Below are positions 37,073 through 54,588 of a DNA stretch of 55,680 nucleotides, piece by piece. Origin of the DNA: Nemertoderma westbladi. Its lineage: Eukaryota > Xenacoelomorpha > Nemertodermatida > Nemertodermatidae. The position numbers and the translations under genes were made by a program. The stretch is taken from contig JAUCBJ010003409.1 of NCBI GenBank assembly GCA_032718475.1, forward strand, positions 1-55,680. Reading direction: 5' to 3'. Under the pieces are notes generated by a model that searched no databases, was not told the origin of the DNA, and saw only the letters and a program-made list of their open reading frames with translations. Each line of letters begins with the position of its first letter. The first letter of the stretch is position 1.

Positions 37073-40000
37073 ATACTTACTGGTCTGACTTGCCCCGCCG
37101 TGTTGGTTGGTATATTGGATACTTACTGGTCTGACTTGCCCCGCCGTGTTGGTATATTGGATACTTACTGGTCTGACTTGCCCCGCCGTGTTGGTATATT
37201 GGATACTTACTGGTCTGACTTGCCCCGCCGTGTTGGTATATTGGATACTTACTGGTCTGACTTGCCCCGCCGTGTTGGTTGGTATATTGGATACTTACTG
37301 GTCTGACTTGCCCCGCCGTGTTGGTTGGTATATTGGATACTTACTGGTCTGACTTGCCCCGTCGTGTTGGTTGGTATATTGGATACTTACTGGTCTGACT
37401 TGCCCCGCCGTATTGGTATATTGGATACTTACTGGTCTGACTTGCCCCGCCGTGTTGGTTGGTATATTGGATACTTACTGATCTGACTTGCCCCGCCGTG
37501 TTGGTATATTGGATACTTACTGGTCTGACTTGCCCCGCCGTATTGGTATATTGTATACTTACTGGTCTGACTTGCTCCGCCGTGTTGGTTGGTATATTGG
37601 ATACTTACTGGTCTGACTTGCCCCGCCGTGTTGGTATATTGGATACTTACTGGTCTGACTTGCCCCGCCGTGTTGGTATATTGGATACTTACTGGTCTGA
37701 CTTGCCCCGCCGTGTTGGTATATTGGATACTTACTGGTCTGACTTGCCCCGTCGTGTTGGTTGGTATATTGGATACTTACTGGTCTGACTTGCCCCGCCG
37801 TGTTGGTATATTGGATACTTACTGGTCTGACTTGCCCCGCCGTGTTGGTATATTGGATACTTACTGGTCTGACTTGCCCCGCCGTGTTGGTATATTGGAT
37901 ACTTACTGGTCTGACTTGCCCCGCCGTGTTGGTTGGTATATTGGATACTTACTGGTCTGACTTGCCCCGCCGTGTTGGTATATTGGATACTTACTGGTCT
38001 GACTTGCCCCGCCGTGTTGGTATATTGGATACTTACTGGTCTGACTTGCCCCGCCGTGTTGGTATATTGGATACTTACTGGTCTGACTTGCCCCGCTGTG
38101 TTGGTATATTGGATACTTACTGGTCTGACTTGCCCCGTCGTGTTGGTTGGTATATTGGATACTTACTGGTCTGACTTGCCCCGCCGTGTTGGTTGGTATA
38201 TTGGATACTTACTGGTCTGACTTGCCCCGCCGTGTTGGTATATTGGATACTTACTGGTCTGACTTGCCCCGCCGTGTTGGTTGGTATATTGGATACTTAC
38301 TGGTCTGACTTGCCCCGCCGTGTTGGTATATTGGATACTTACTGGTCTGACTTGCCCCGCCGTGTTGGTATATTGAATACTTACTGGTCTGACTTGCCCC
38401 GCCGTGTTGGTTGGTATATTGGATACTTACTGGTCTGACTTGCCCCGTCGTGTTGGTATATTGGATACTTACTGGTCTGACTTGCCCCGCCGTGTTGGTA
38501 TATTGGATACTTACTGGTCTGACTTGCCCCGTCGTGTTGGTATATTGGATACTTACTGGTCTGACTTGCCCCGCCGTGTTGGTTGGTATATTGGATACTT
38601 ACAGGTCTGACTTGTCCCGCCGTGTTGGTTGGTATATTGGATACTTACTGGTCTGACTTGCCCCGCCGTGTTGGTTGGTATATTGGATACTTACAGGTCT
38701 GACTTGCCCCGCCGTGTTGGTATATTGGATACTTACTGGTCTGACTTGCCCCGCCGTGTTGGTATATTGGATACTTACTGGTCTGACTTGCCCGCCGTGT
38801 TGGTTGGTATATTGGATACTTACTGGTCTGACTTGCCCCGCCGTGTTGGTATATTGGATACTTACTGGTCTGACTTGCCCCGCCGTGTTGGTATATTGGA
38901 TACTTACTGGTCTGACTTGCCCCGCCGTGTTGGTTGGTATATTGGATACTTACTGGTCTGACTTGCCCCGCCGTGTTGGTTGGTATATTGGATACTTACT
39001 GGTCTGACTTGCCCGCCGTGTTGGTTGGTATATTGGATACTTACTGGTCTGACTTGCCCCGCCGTGTTGGTTGGTATATTGGATACTTACTGGTCTGACT
39101 TGCCCCGCTGTGTTGGAATATTGGATACTTACTGGTCTGACTTGCCCCGCCGTGTTGGTATATTGGATACTTACTGGTCTGACTTGCCCCGCCGTGTTGG
39201 TTGGTATATTGGATACTTACTGGTCTGACTTGCCCGCCGTGTTGGTTGGTATATTGGATACTTACTGGTCTGACTTGCCCCGCCGTGTTGGTTGGTATAT
39301 TGGATACTTACTGGTCTGCTTTGCCCCGCTGTGTTGGTTGGAATATTGGATACTTACTGGTCTGACTTGCCCCGCCGTGTTGGTATATTGGATACTTACT
39401 GGTCTGACTTGCCCGCCGTGTTGGTTGGAATATTGGATACTTACTGGTCTGACTTGCCCCGTCGTGTTGGTATATTGGATACTTACTGGTCTGACTTGCC
39501 CGCCGTGTTGGTTGGTATATTGGATACTTACTGGTCTGACTTGCCCCGCCGTGTTGGTATATTGGATACTTACTGGTCTGACTTGCCCGCCGTGTTGGTT
39601 GGTATATTGGATACTTACTGGTCTGACTTGCCCCGCCGTGTTGGTTGGTATATTGGATACTTACTGGTCTGACTTGCCCCGCTGTGTTGGTATATTGGAT
39701 ACTTACTGGTCTGACTTGCCCCGCCGTGTTGGTATATTGGATACTTACTGGTCTGACTTGCCCCGCCGTGTTGGTTGGTATATTGGATACTTACTGGTCT
39801 GACTTGCCCCGCCGTGTTGGTTGGTATATTGGATACTTACTGGTCTGACTTGCCCGCCGTGTTGGTTGGTATATTGGATACTTACTGGTCTGACTTGCCC
39901 CGCCGTGTTGGTTGGTATATTGGATACTTACTGGTCTGACTTGCCCCGCTGTGTTGGAATATTGGATACTTACTGGTCTGACTTGCCCCGCCGTGTTGGT

Positions 40001-43000
40001 ATATTGGATACTTACTGGTCTGACTTGCCCCGCCGTGTTGGTTGGTATATTGGATACTTACTGGTCTGACTTGCCCGCCGTGTTGGTTGGTATATTGGAT
40101 ACTTACTGGTCTGACTTGCCCCGCCGTGTTGGTATATTGGATACTTACTGGTCTGACTTGCCCCGCCGTGTTGGTTGGTATATTGGATACTTACTGGTCT
40201 GACTTGCCCCGTCGTGTTGGTATATTGGATACTTACTGGTCTGACTTGCCCCGCCGTGTTGGTATATTGGATACTTACTGGTCTGACTTGCCCCGTCGTG
40301 TTGGTATATTGGATACTTACTGGTCTGACTTGCCCCGCCGTGTTGGTTGGTATATTGGATACTTACAGGTCTGACTTGTCCCGCCGTGTTGGTTGGTATA
40401 TTGGATACTTACTGGTCTGACTTGCCCCGCCGTGTTGGTTGGTATATTGGATACTTACAGGTCTGACTTGCCCCGCCGTGTTGGTATATTGGATACTTAC
40501 TGGTCTGACTTGCCCCGCCGTGTTGGTATATTGGATACTTACTGGTCTGACTTGCCCGCCGTGTTGGTATATTGGATACTTACTGGTCTGACTTGCCCCG
40601 CCGTATTGGTTGGTATATTGGATACTTACAGGTCTGACTTGTCCCGCCGTGTTGGTTGGTATATTGGATACTTACAGGTCTGACTTGCCCCGCCGTGTTG
40701 GTATATTGGATACTTACTGGTCTGACTTGCCCCGCCGTGTTGGTATATTGGATACTTACTGGTCTGACTTGCCCGCCGTGTTGGTTGGTATATTGGATAC
40801 TTACTGGTCTGACTTGCCCCGCCGTGTTGGTATATTGGATACTTACTGGTCTGACTTGCCCGCCGTGTTGGTTGGTATATTGGATACTTACTGGTCTGAC
40901 TTGCCCCGCCGTGTTGGTTGGTATATTGGATACTTACTGGTCTGACTTGCCCCGCTGTGTTGGTATATTGGATACTTACTGGTCTGACTTGCCCCGCCGT
41001 GTTGGTATATTGGATACTTACTGGTCTGACTTGCCCCGCCGTGTTGGTTGGTATATTGGATACTTACTGGTCTGACTTGCCCCGCCGTGTTGGTATATTG
41101 GATACTTACTGGTCTGACTTGCCCCGCCGTGTTGGTTGGTATATTGGATACTTACTGGTCTGACTTGCCCGCCGTGTTGGTTGGTATATTGGATACTTAC
41201 TGGTCTGACTTGCCCCGCCGTGTTGGTTGGTATATTGGATACTTACTGGTCTGACTTGCCCCGCTGTGTTGGAATATTGGATACTTACTGGTCTGACTTG
41301 CCCCGCCGTGTTGGTATATTGGATACTTACTGGTCTGACTTGCCCCGCCGTGTTGGTTGGTATATTGGATACTTACTGGTCTGACTTGCCCGCCGTGTTG
41401 GTTGGTATATTGGATACTTACTGGTCTGACTTGCCCCGCCGTGTTGGTATATTGGATACTTACTGGTCTGACTTGCCCCGCCGTGTTGGTTGGTATATTG
41501 GATACTTACTGGTCTGACTTGCCCCGTCGTGTTGGTATATTGGATACTTACTGGTCTGACTTGCCCCGCCGTGTTGGTATATTGGATACTTACTGGTCTG
41601 ACTTGCCCCGTCGTGTTGGTATATTGGATACTTACTGGTCTGACTTGCCCCGCCGTGTTGGTTGGTATATTGGATACTTACAGGTCTGACTTGTCCCGCC
41701 GTGTTGGTTGGTATATTGGATACTTACTGGTCTGACTTGCCCCGCCGTGTTGGTTGGTATATTGGATACTTACAGGTCTGACTTGCCCCGCCGTGTTGGT
41801 ATATTGGATACTTACTGGTCTGACTTGCCCCGCCGTGTTGGTATATTGGATACTTACTGGTCTGACTTGCCCGCCGTGTTGGTTGGTATATTGGATACTT
41901 ACTGGTCTGACTTGCCCCGCCGTGTTGGTATATTGGATACTTACTGGTCTGACTTGCCCGCCGTGTTGGTTGGTATATTGGATACTTACTGGTCTGACTT
42001 GCCCCGCCGTGTTGGTTGGTATATTGGATACTTACTGGTCTGACTTGCCCCGCTGTGTTGGAATATTGGATACTTACTGGTCTGACTTGCCCCGCCGTGT
42101 TGGTATATTGGATACTTACTGGTCTGACTTGCCCCGCCGTGTTGGTTGGTATATTGGATACTTACTGGTCTGACTTGCCCCGCCGTGTTGGTTGGTATAT
42201 TGGATACTTACTGGTCTGACTTGCCCGCCGTGTTGGTTGGTATATTGGATACTTACTGGTCTGACTTTCCCCGCCGTGTTGGTTGGTATATTGTATACTT
42301 ACTGGTCTGACTTGCCCCGCCGTGTTGGTTGGTATATAGGATACTTACTGGTCTGACTTGCCCCGCCGTGTTGGTTGGTATATTGGATACTTACTGGTCT
42401 GACTTGTCCCGCCGTGTTGGTATATTGGATACTTACTGGTCTGACTTGCCCCGCTGTGTTGGTATATTGGATACTTACTGGTCTGACTTGTCCCGCCGTG
42501 TTGGTTGGTATATTGGATACTTACTGGTCTGACTTGCCCCGCCGTGTTGGTTGGTATATAGGATACTTACTGGTCTGACTTGCCCCGCCGTGTTGGTTGG
42601 TATATTGGATACTTACTGGTCTGACTTGTCCCGCCGTGTTGGTATATTGGATACTTACTGGTCTGACTTGCCCCGCCGTGTTGGTATATTGGATACTTAC
42701 TGGTCTGACTTGCCCCGCCGTGTTGGTTGGTATATTGGATACTTACTGGTCTGACTTGCCCCGCCGTGTTGGTTGGTATATAGGATACTTACTGGTCTGA
42801 CTTGCCCCGCCGTGTTGGTTGGTATATTGGATACTTACTGGTCTGACTTGTCCCGCCGTGTTGGTATATTGGATACTTACTGGTCTGACTTGCCCCGCTG
42901 TGTTGGTATATTGGATACTTACTGGTCTGACTTGTCCCGCCGTGTTGGTTGGTATATTGGATACTTACTGGTCTGACTTGCCCCGCCGTGTTGGTTGGTA

Positions 43001-45592
43001 TATAGGATACTTACTGGTCTGACTTGCCCCGCCGTGTTGGTTGGTATATTGGATACTTACTGGTCTGACTTGTCCCGCCGTGTTGGTATATTGGATACTT
43101 ACTGGTCTGACTTGCCCCGCCGTGTTGGTATATTGGATACTTACTGGTCTGACTTGCCCCGCCGTGTTGGTTGGTATATTGGATACTTACTGGTCTGACT
43201 TGCCCCGCCGTGTTGGTTGGTATATAGGATACTTACTGGTCTGACTTGCCCCGCCGTGTTGGTTGGTATATTGGATACTTACAGGTCTGACTTGCCCCGC
43301 CGTGTTGGTATATTGGATACTTACTGGTCTGACTTGCCCCGCTGTGTTGGTATATTGGATACTTACTGGTGTGACTTGCCCCGCCGTGGTGGTTGGTATA
43401 TTGGATACTTACTGGTCTGACTTGCCCCGCCGTGTTGGTATATTGGATACTTACTGGTCTGACTTGCCCCGCCGTGTTGGTTGGTATATTGGATACTTAC
43501 TGGTCTGACTTGTCCCTCCGTGTTGGTATATTGGATACTTACTGGTCTGACTTGCCCCGCTGTGTTGGTATATTGGATACTTACTGGTGTGACTTGCCCC
43601 GCCGTGGTGGTTGGTATATTGGATACTTACTGGTCTGACTTGCCCCGCCGTGTTGGTATATTGGATACTTACTGGTCTGACTTGCCCCGCTGTGTTGGTA
43701 TATTGGATACTTACTGGCCTGACTTGCCCCGCCGTGTTGGTATATTGGATACTTACTGGTCTGACTTGCCCCACCGTGTTGGTTGGTATATTGGATACTT
43801 ACTGGTCTGACTTGCCCCGCCGTGTTGGTTGGTATATTGGATACTTACTAGTCTGACTTGCCCCGCCGTGTTGGTATATTGGATACTTACTAGTCTGACT
43901 TGCCCCGCTGTGTTGGTATATTGGATACTTACTGGTCTGACTTTCCCCGCCGTGTTGGTATATTGGATACTTACTGGTCTGACTTGCCCCGCTGTGTTGG
44001 TATATTGGATACTTACTGGCCTGACTTGCCCCGCCGTGTTGGTATATTGGATACTTACTGGTCTGACTTGCCCCGCCGTGTTGGTATATTGGATACTTAC
44101 TGGTCTGACTTGCCCCGCCGTGTTGGTATATTGGATACTTACTGGTCTGACTTGCCCCGCCGTGTTGGTATATTGGATACTTACTGGTCTGACTTGCCCC
44201 GCCGTGTTGGTATATTGGATACTTACTGGTCTGACTTGCCCCGCCGTGTTGGTATATTGGATACTTACTGGTCTGACTTGCCCCGCCGTGTTGGTATATT
44301 GGATACTTACTGGTCTGACTTGCCCCGCCGTGTTGGTTAGTATATTGGATACTTACTGGACTGGTGTGACTTGCCCCGCCGTGTTGGTTGGTATATTGGA
44401 TACTTACTGGTCTGACTTGTCCCGCCGTGTTGGTATATTGGATACTTACTGGTGTGACTTGCCCCGCCGTGTTGGTATATTGGATACTTACTGGTCTGAC
44501 TTGCCCCGCCGTGTTGGTTGGTATATTGGATACTTACTGGTCTGACTTGCCCCGCCGTGTTGGTATATTGGATACTTACTGGTCTGACTTGCCCCGCCGT
44601 GTTGGTATATTGGATACTTACTGGTCTGACTTGCCCCGCCGTGTTGGTTGGTATATTGGATACTTACTGGTCTGACTTGCCCCGCCGTGTTGGTATATTG
44701 GATACTTACTGGTCTGACTTGCCCCGCCGTGTTGGTTGGTATATTGGATACTTACTGGTCTGACTTGCCCCGCCGTGTTGGTATATTGGATACTTACTGG
44801 TCTGACTTGCCCCGCTGTGTTGGTATATTGGATACTTACTGGTCTGACTTGCCCCGCCGTGTTGGTATATTGGATACTTACTGGACTGGTGTGACTTGCC
44901 CCGCCGTGTTGGTTGGTATATTGGATACTTACTGGTCTGACTTGTCCCGCCGTGTTGGTATATTGGATACTTACTGGTGTGACTTGCCCCGCCGTGTTGG
45001 TTGGTATATTGGATACTTACTGGTCTGACTTGCCCCGCTGTGTTGGTATATTGGATACTTACTGGTCTGACTTGTCCCGCCGTGTTGGTATATTGGATAC
45101 TTACTGGTCTGACTTGTCCGCCGTGTTGGTATATTGGATACTTACTGGTGTGACTTGCCCCGCCGTGTTGGTTGGTATATTGGATACTTACTAGTCTGAC
45201 TTGCCCCGCCGTGTTGGTTGGTATATTGGATACTTACTGGTCTGACATGCCCCGCTGTGTTGGTATATTGGATACTTACTGGTCTGACTTGACCCGCCGT
45301 GTTGGTCGGTATATTGGATACTTACTGGTCTGACTTGCCCCGCCGTGTTGGTTGGTATATTGGATACTTACTGGTCTGACTTGCCCCGCCATGTTGGTTG
45401 GTATATTGGATACTTACTGGTCTGACTTGCCCCGCCGTGTTGGTATATTGGATACTTACTGGTCTGACTTGTCCCGCCGTGTTGGTATATTGGATACTTA
45501 CTGGTCTGACTTGCCCCGCCGTGTTGGTTGGTATATTGGATACTTACTGGTCTGACTTGCCCCGCCGTGTTGGTATATTGGATACTTACTGG
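37073..45592 (-). repeat. 42/46-bp array of TTBK exon tail plus GTAAGT 5' splice site
   Basis: Roughly 190-200 tandem units. On the minus strand a 42-bp unit codes [11 protein letters not shown] (33 nt) followed by GTAAGTATC. This is exactly the last 33 nt of the exon 47529-47633 and its first nine intron bases. A 46-bp form has an extra CCAA in the exon part; a few units have lost one C. Most units have GGG where the exon has GGA for Gly. Higher-order structure is clear: a 222-bp five-unit block repeats between about 42330 and 43400, and segments of about 1098 and 1315 bp are duplicated between 39900 and 42200. Frames in the array on either strand are by-products. Confidence 0.97.
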
Positions 45593-49486
<3,894 letters not shown>

Positions 49487-50673
49487 TACTGTACCGGGTG
49501 TTTGAAAAAGGTGGACTGGACACAGAAAACATGGACAACGGACAGACCAATCAGAAAACGTATTATAAAAAGCAGTTTGTAGCAATTGGTCTGTCCATCT
49601 TTTTCAAGTTTTCCGCTTTGTTAGTTACATAATTGGGAATAAGATGTGTGTTTGAAAAGGGTGGACAGGACACATGCAAAAAAACATAGATAATAGTCTG
49701 ACCAATCAGAAACGTATTAAAGCAATGTTATTTATTACTGATTGGACTGTCCACCTTTTTCAGGTTTCAATTATCTATCTATAATGGGCATGCTGGAAGC
49801 AGCTGCAATAAGAATGCTGCCGGGTCCTAGGCGTATCTACCCCCCCCCCCCACCCCCGCGCAGATTACCCCCCCCCCCCCCCTATAGACTTACAGCATAA
49901 TAATAATAGGTCTAGCGTACCGTACAGCAGTTTAACTTGAATTTATTGGTTATTTTTGTGGTTGGGTTAGTTGGTCAGGCCCAACCCCTAATTAAAACTG
50001 TCATTAGTAACCCTATAACCTTAAAGTCCCGATGCTCTAATCGATGAAATTTTGTTGAATGTAGGATCCAAAATATTTAAGGTTGGGGTTACATGACAGT
50101 TTTAATTAAGGTTTTGGGCCTCCATTTCCACTTTGAATTAGGGCTTCGGACCCGCCACTTCCCAAAATATGGGGACTTATTTACCTCCCTCGCTGCGCTC
50201 GGTCGTTTAATGACAGATCTAGGGATGAACGGTACATATAGCATATTATATTTCCCTCTCAGTACAATAGGTAGTTATTATAATTAACTTTACTGTAATG
50301 AGTTAGAATATTGACGTTCAAATATTGATGATAAGGCTTCGTGGCTCGCCCCCTATTATTGAACTAGGCCTATTTCGACAACTCAGGTCGGTCACAGTAA
50401 GTATGGGATAATAATAACAATAATAATCCATAAAAACATTCTGAAATTTTTGAAAAACGTGGACATAGCTGCTATAATGTGCAAATCAATCTGATTGGTC
50501 AATTCATTGCCTGTTCTTTCTCAACCCAGTCCACCTTATTCAAATTTGAAAAAGGTGGACAACAATGCTGAAAAAGGTGGACATGCTGTGTGACGCAAAT
50601 CGCCCGTGATTGGTCTGTCCATTGTCCATGTTTTCTGTGTCCAGTCCACCTTTTTCAAACACCCGTACTGCAC
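49487..50673. mobile_element. hAT-like non-autonomous element, 1171 bp, with 59-bp inverted repeats
   Basis: The element (49495-50665) has terminal inverted repeats of 59 bp with one mismatch, starting CGGGTGTTTGAAAAAGGTGG. It is flanked by 8-bp direct repeats TACTGTAC and TACTGCAC (one mismatch); 8 bp suits hAT-type insertion. Extra inverted copies of the end sequence occur inside: GTCTGTCCATCTTTTTCAAG near 49585, a hairpin at about 49648-49770, and several GAAAAAGGTGGAC copies near 50540-50590. Nested insertion or arm duplication is likely. It contains C tracts near 49838-49880. No transposase was found; the plus frame 50093-50287 is unrecognised. Confidence 0.75.
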
Positions 50674-51574
50674 CTAGGGCTGTCGGTAAAGTGAAAGATC
50701 TTCTATATTGGGCCTAATGTCTACATGCAGCTATGCAGATTTTAGAGCTGCCTATTTGTAATGTTTTACATCAGTAGGCCTACTTTCAGTACTTCGTGTC
50801 GAAGATTATGACAATACCGCACCGGTACCGGTACTGTTATTGGTACCGTTGGCCTACTGTAACTGTGGCATGGTGCACCGCTTCAACTAACCTAATCCAT
50901 AGTTAACTAACTTATGAACACTGCATTGAATTAAATTTGTCACCCGGATTCCTGACACCTGACTAAACAGAAGCAGCTTACCTCGAATTAGTGTAAAACT
51001 GAACCACACATAATCTGAACCACAAAACAATTATTATAAATGAGGGCTAAAAAGGGCCGATGTTATCATATGTCGAGTTCAGCTACACCCTGTTTGTCAC
51101 TTTTTGCGTAAATGTTTAGTGAAGGCGCCCGTAATCATGAAAAATACTTAGTATCTAGTGCCCTTAAAATCTTAATTCAAGCTAATTTTTAGATTCTTGA
51201 AAATTCTACAAATTAAAGTGGCCTGGCCTAGCCATGACCCAAATTTATTTCAACGTCCCAACACTCCCCACCCTACAAAAAGTCCAGATATGTTCTTGGA
51301 CTATATTACACGTTCGTGGGGACTTCGCGCAGCACGAGGCCTAGTTATTATATACAAATTAAAATGCAGCGACTGTATCACAAAATCAGGTTTTGAGAAA
51401 TTTACCCACACCACCAATCAATCAAAGAAAGGTGGACAGTACGTGTTCACCCCTTTTAATCTCCCCCCCCCCCCCCCCCCCCCCCCCCCCCACCCTTCCC
51501 AACCACCAATACATAACCGCGACATCTACCACCCACGGAAGGGTAGCACGAACTTATTTCCAATCGCACGTTAA
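50674..51574. other. Intergenic or intronic, no gene supported
   Basis: CCGGTA hexamers near 50820 and a run of about 28 C near 51463-51490 are the only notable features. Frames at 51197-51574 and 51393-51599 pass through the C tract and have no recognisable domain. Confidence 0.5.
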
Positions 51575-51876
51575 ATATGCAAAGCCAGGTGGTTTATAGG
51601 AATATAATAAACGCAGTACTCGTTTTCATTATAAGCCTCTTTGCGTTCGTCCTGTTTTGTATTTAAATATATTTCTTAAACGCAAGCTAGGACGATCTTT
51701 ATAATAATAATAACTAGGGATGCGATCAATATGTGAAGCCAGGTGGTTTATATAATAATTTAGTCAACGCAGTACTCGTCTTCATTATATGCCTCGTTGC
51801 GCTCGTCGCTTGTCCTGTTTTGTCATAAAATATTTTTCCTAAACGCAGACTGACGATCTTTATACAGTTATAACTA
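51575..51876. repeat. Direct duplication of about 145 bp
   Basis: Two imperfect copies, 51575-51716 and 51729-51876, share AAGCCAGGTGGTTTATA, AACGCAGTACTCGT, TTCATTATA and GCCTCTTTGCG / GCCTCGTTGCG, GTCCTGTTTTGT and GACGATCTTTATA. They are likely two copies of a small dispersed element or a local duplication. Confidence 0.8.
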
Positions 51877-52654
51877 TGCGAAGTTTCGAAACTGTGCGAG
51901 TAACTGTTGATACATCTATGTGGAGATGTGTGATATGTGGAGATGTGTGATACAACGCCAACGCATCTTATGCCGATGTAGTAATATGGGTATTGAAATA
52001 ATATTAAAGCAATGTACACTCTTAAAGCTGCAGCGAAAAAATGTAGCTAATTTCCTAGGTTACATATAAAATAATAATATTATTTTTAAGAACATTAATT
52101 TTACTACTTTGCAAAAATTCAATTAAAAAATAACCAGACATATACATTGTGGAATAAACTATTTCAGAAGCCTACAACAGCCATGCCATGGATTGTATTT
52201 ATGTTATTATATCTGTCATTTAACTGAGATAGCAATAGTAGTAATAGTCGAACGGTTATGCGGCCCGTCCAGCCTATAATAAACACAATTCAGTGATTGG
52301 GCTGGAATAGCAATACTGGTTGCCTCTATTACAATTCCTCTCAGGTTAGTCTACAGCCACAACTCCCAGCAGCTAGCTCCACACCAGCAGAGACTTGACC
52401 AATAATGGGAAGGATTAAATTTGTACTCAATAATTGTGCGGTTTAATTACGTTTAGATCAATTAAAGACACATTTATTAAAGCAAATCACTTAAACTAAT
52501 TAAAAACTATAATAGAATGGCGTATGGGGATTATATCTGTATAATTTTTAAGTATAATTATTTAAATCTTATACTGTAAAACAATTAATTTCCTTTAAAA
52601 GGCAGGTTGAAAATGGCGTTTTCACCGCAATCAACTTAATTAACTAATTAACTG
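51877..52654. other. AT-rich, nothing recognised
   Basis: No coding or repeat structure identified on either strand. Confidence 0.5.
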
Positions 52655-52885
52655 CTATTATCTTAGCTTCTCGAAGGCCACACGGAAATTCTACTTGGAA
52701 AATTTCTAAACTTTTGCCAAACAACATGTGTACCAAGTTTGGATAGATTTCATCAAAGATTGGCCGAGTTATTAACGTTTAAAATTGAACACGACAGAAC
52801 GACAGAACGACAGAACGACAGAACGACAGGTTGATTAATGGTACCACTACGCTAAGGCTCACTCACTTCGTGGCTCGCCCCACAG
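52655..52885. repeat. Dispersed repeat family, copy C (inverted)
   Basis: Read on the minus strand it gives GGGGCGAGCCACGAAGTGAG, GCCTTAGCGTAGTGGTACC, five tandem CTGTCGTT copies, AATAACTCGGCCAATC and TTGATGAAAT, in the same order as copy A. A fragment with CTTCGTGGCTCGCCCC also occurs at 50337-50352. Confidence 0.65.
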
Positions 52886-53041
52886 TTATTGGGATGAGCT
52901 GGAGTAGCACACTTTGGCCTCATATAGGCTGTCTATAATTATAATTTGGCCTCTGCTATTTAAATTTTCGTTTAGTATTCACTCCGTTGTTGTTGTTGGT
53001 GGTGGTGTTAATTTCCAGTTATGCTTTATAAGGCTTCTTAC

Positions 53042-53115
53042 GCGCAGTGTCAAAGTTGGTAGAGCGTGGGCTTGGAAATCTCTAGGTACCGAGTTCAATC
53101 CCCCCTTTCCGGTGA
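53042..53115 (+). repeat. tRNA-derived SINE head
   Basis: A box A-like TGTCAAAGTTGG (53048-53059, one mismatch to consensus) and a consensus box B GTTCAATCC (53093-53101) have the spacing of a tRNA gene. The intervening GTGGGCTTGGAAATC resembles an anticodon arm. The ends do not form a convincing acceptor stem, so this is better read as a Pol III SINE promoter than a functional tRNA gene. Confidence 0.65.
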
Positions 53116-54390
53116 ATGTTTTTGTAGTGAGCCTTTCAAGGAGACAGTTCATGCGTTAACACGGACCTTTGCGCGATTTCGCGCTTGTTTATGATAATTT
53201 CACAAAAAAGTCAGTGAGTCAGACAAAAATAAAAAAAAGTCAGGTACCGGTAGGTTTCTTTTAAAAAATTCCGTGGTACTCTGTTAGAACAATAAATCTC
53301 AGATGTTACCTTTAATGCTTTCTTTTATATTGAATTGACCAACTTTTGGTGTTTTAAATTATGAAAATATGAATTATCTTCTCTAATATTATTATAATTC
53401 AAATACGGGCACCCAAATAAGTCTTCCATAAAGGAGGTCCGAGTAAATCCGGGATTTTAGGACCCCCCTCCCAACATGTCCAAGCCAGGGGGGATGCCTA
53501 CTTCGGACGTCGAATTTACAAACTAAAAAAAGGTAACTCACTGACTGTCTGTCTATATTTGCCATAATTAAAAGAACTATTATAACAGTTGATTAATAAT
53601 ATTATAATTAACAGTCCTCCCAAATTGCGGGAGGGTGGGTGGGGGTAACTAAGGTAATTTATGCCCGATTACGGGTATCACTACAACAGCAGCAGCTACC
53701 TGCTACATATCTAATTTTAATCTCCCTATAAACTTAAACTATGTACATAAAAACTCAAAATTGACTGATACGGCCTAATGATGTTTTTATTGCTGGTATT
53801 ATTTGCTACTATTTGAATTCCCTTATCTGAAGTAGCAGTATATAGCCTGTTTATCGTTTTGAAGATCATACCTGCTCAGTAATCTAGTCATGATTGTGAA
53901 ATAATGAAAAAGGTCTGCCCCCAGCCATCAGCTAATGTCAACAAACTGATCTAATTATAGACTGTATGTCGGACTCTAACCGAATGGAATTGCCTATCCG
54001 CAAACACGGTTGTTATGTTACAGTGATAAATTATTCATATAACAATTATGAGGTAAATGCGAAAAATCGTAATTTAGCCACCACCGCCCCCCCCCCCCCC
54101 CCCCCCCCCCTGATCTAAGACGTCCTTTGTGGACAACCCGGAAGGCATTTACAAATTTACAAATAAACTAAATGTGATCTTCAATAACTCTACTGTAAAT
54201 TCAAAACAATTTAGGTCGCCAGCTCGGTGATTAATATTATGGCTAGGAGGAGGGAGTAATCTTCATTAAATTACGTAGTTGACGTATGCATACATTAACA
54301 CATAAGTTTGTACAGGTCACAAAGCTTTTTGAAATCCCGTAGCTTTGATATGTAGGACTCCGATCTCCAATGGGAAAGAGGAGAGGCCCA
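53116..54390. other. No gene recognised; C tract
   Basis: AT-rich with a run of about 24 C at 54087-54110. No exon of the TTBK N-lobe was identified. Confidence 0.5.
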
Positions 54391-54480
54391 TAGTAAACAT
54401 ATTTCAGACCAACAAAACGAGAAGACCCGCCCAACATCGTTGCCAAAAACCGTTATCAGCCTACCAAAATACCATCTTAA
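54391..54480. repeat. 90-bp direct repeat flanking piggyBac remnant, left copy
   Basis: Contains TTTCAGACCAACAAAACGAG and AACCGTTATCAGCCTACC. It is repeated in the same orientation at 55087-55173 with a few mismatches and short indels. Confidence 0.85.
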
Positions 54481-54588
54481 CCTTTGTGTTATCCTCAAAA
54501 AAATAAGCATATTTGATCCTCTGGGTCAATATGACCCAATTTCAATTTACCTTAATTTATATAGAATTAACCTAAATTTACATTACAA

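Noticed and set aside
37100-45555. Many overlapping plus-strand frames coding [14 protein letters not shown]-type repeats
   Set aside because: They are antisense readings of a 42-bp unit (divisible by three), repeat on several frames at once, and have no domain.
53042-53115. Functional tRNA gene
   Set aside because: Boxes A and B are present, but the acceptor stem does not pair and box A has a mismatch, so a SINE is more likely.
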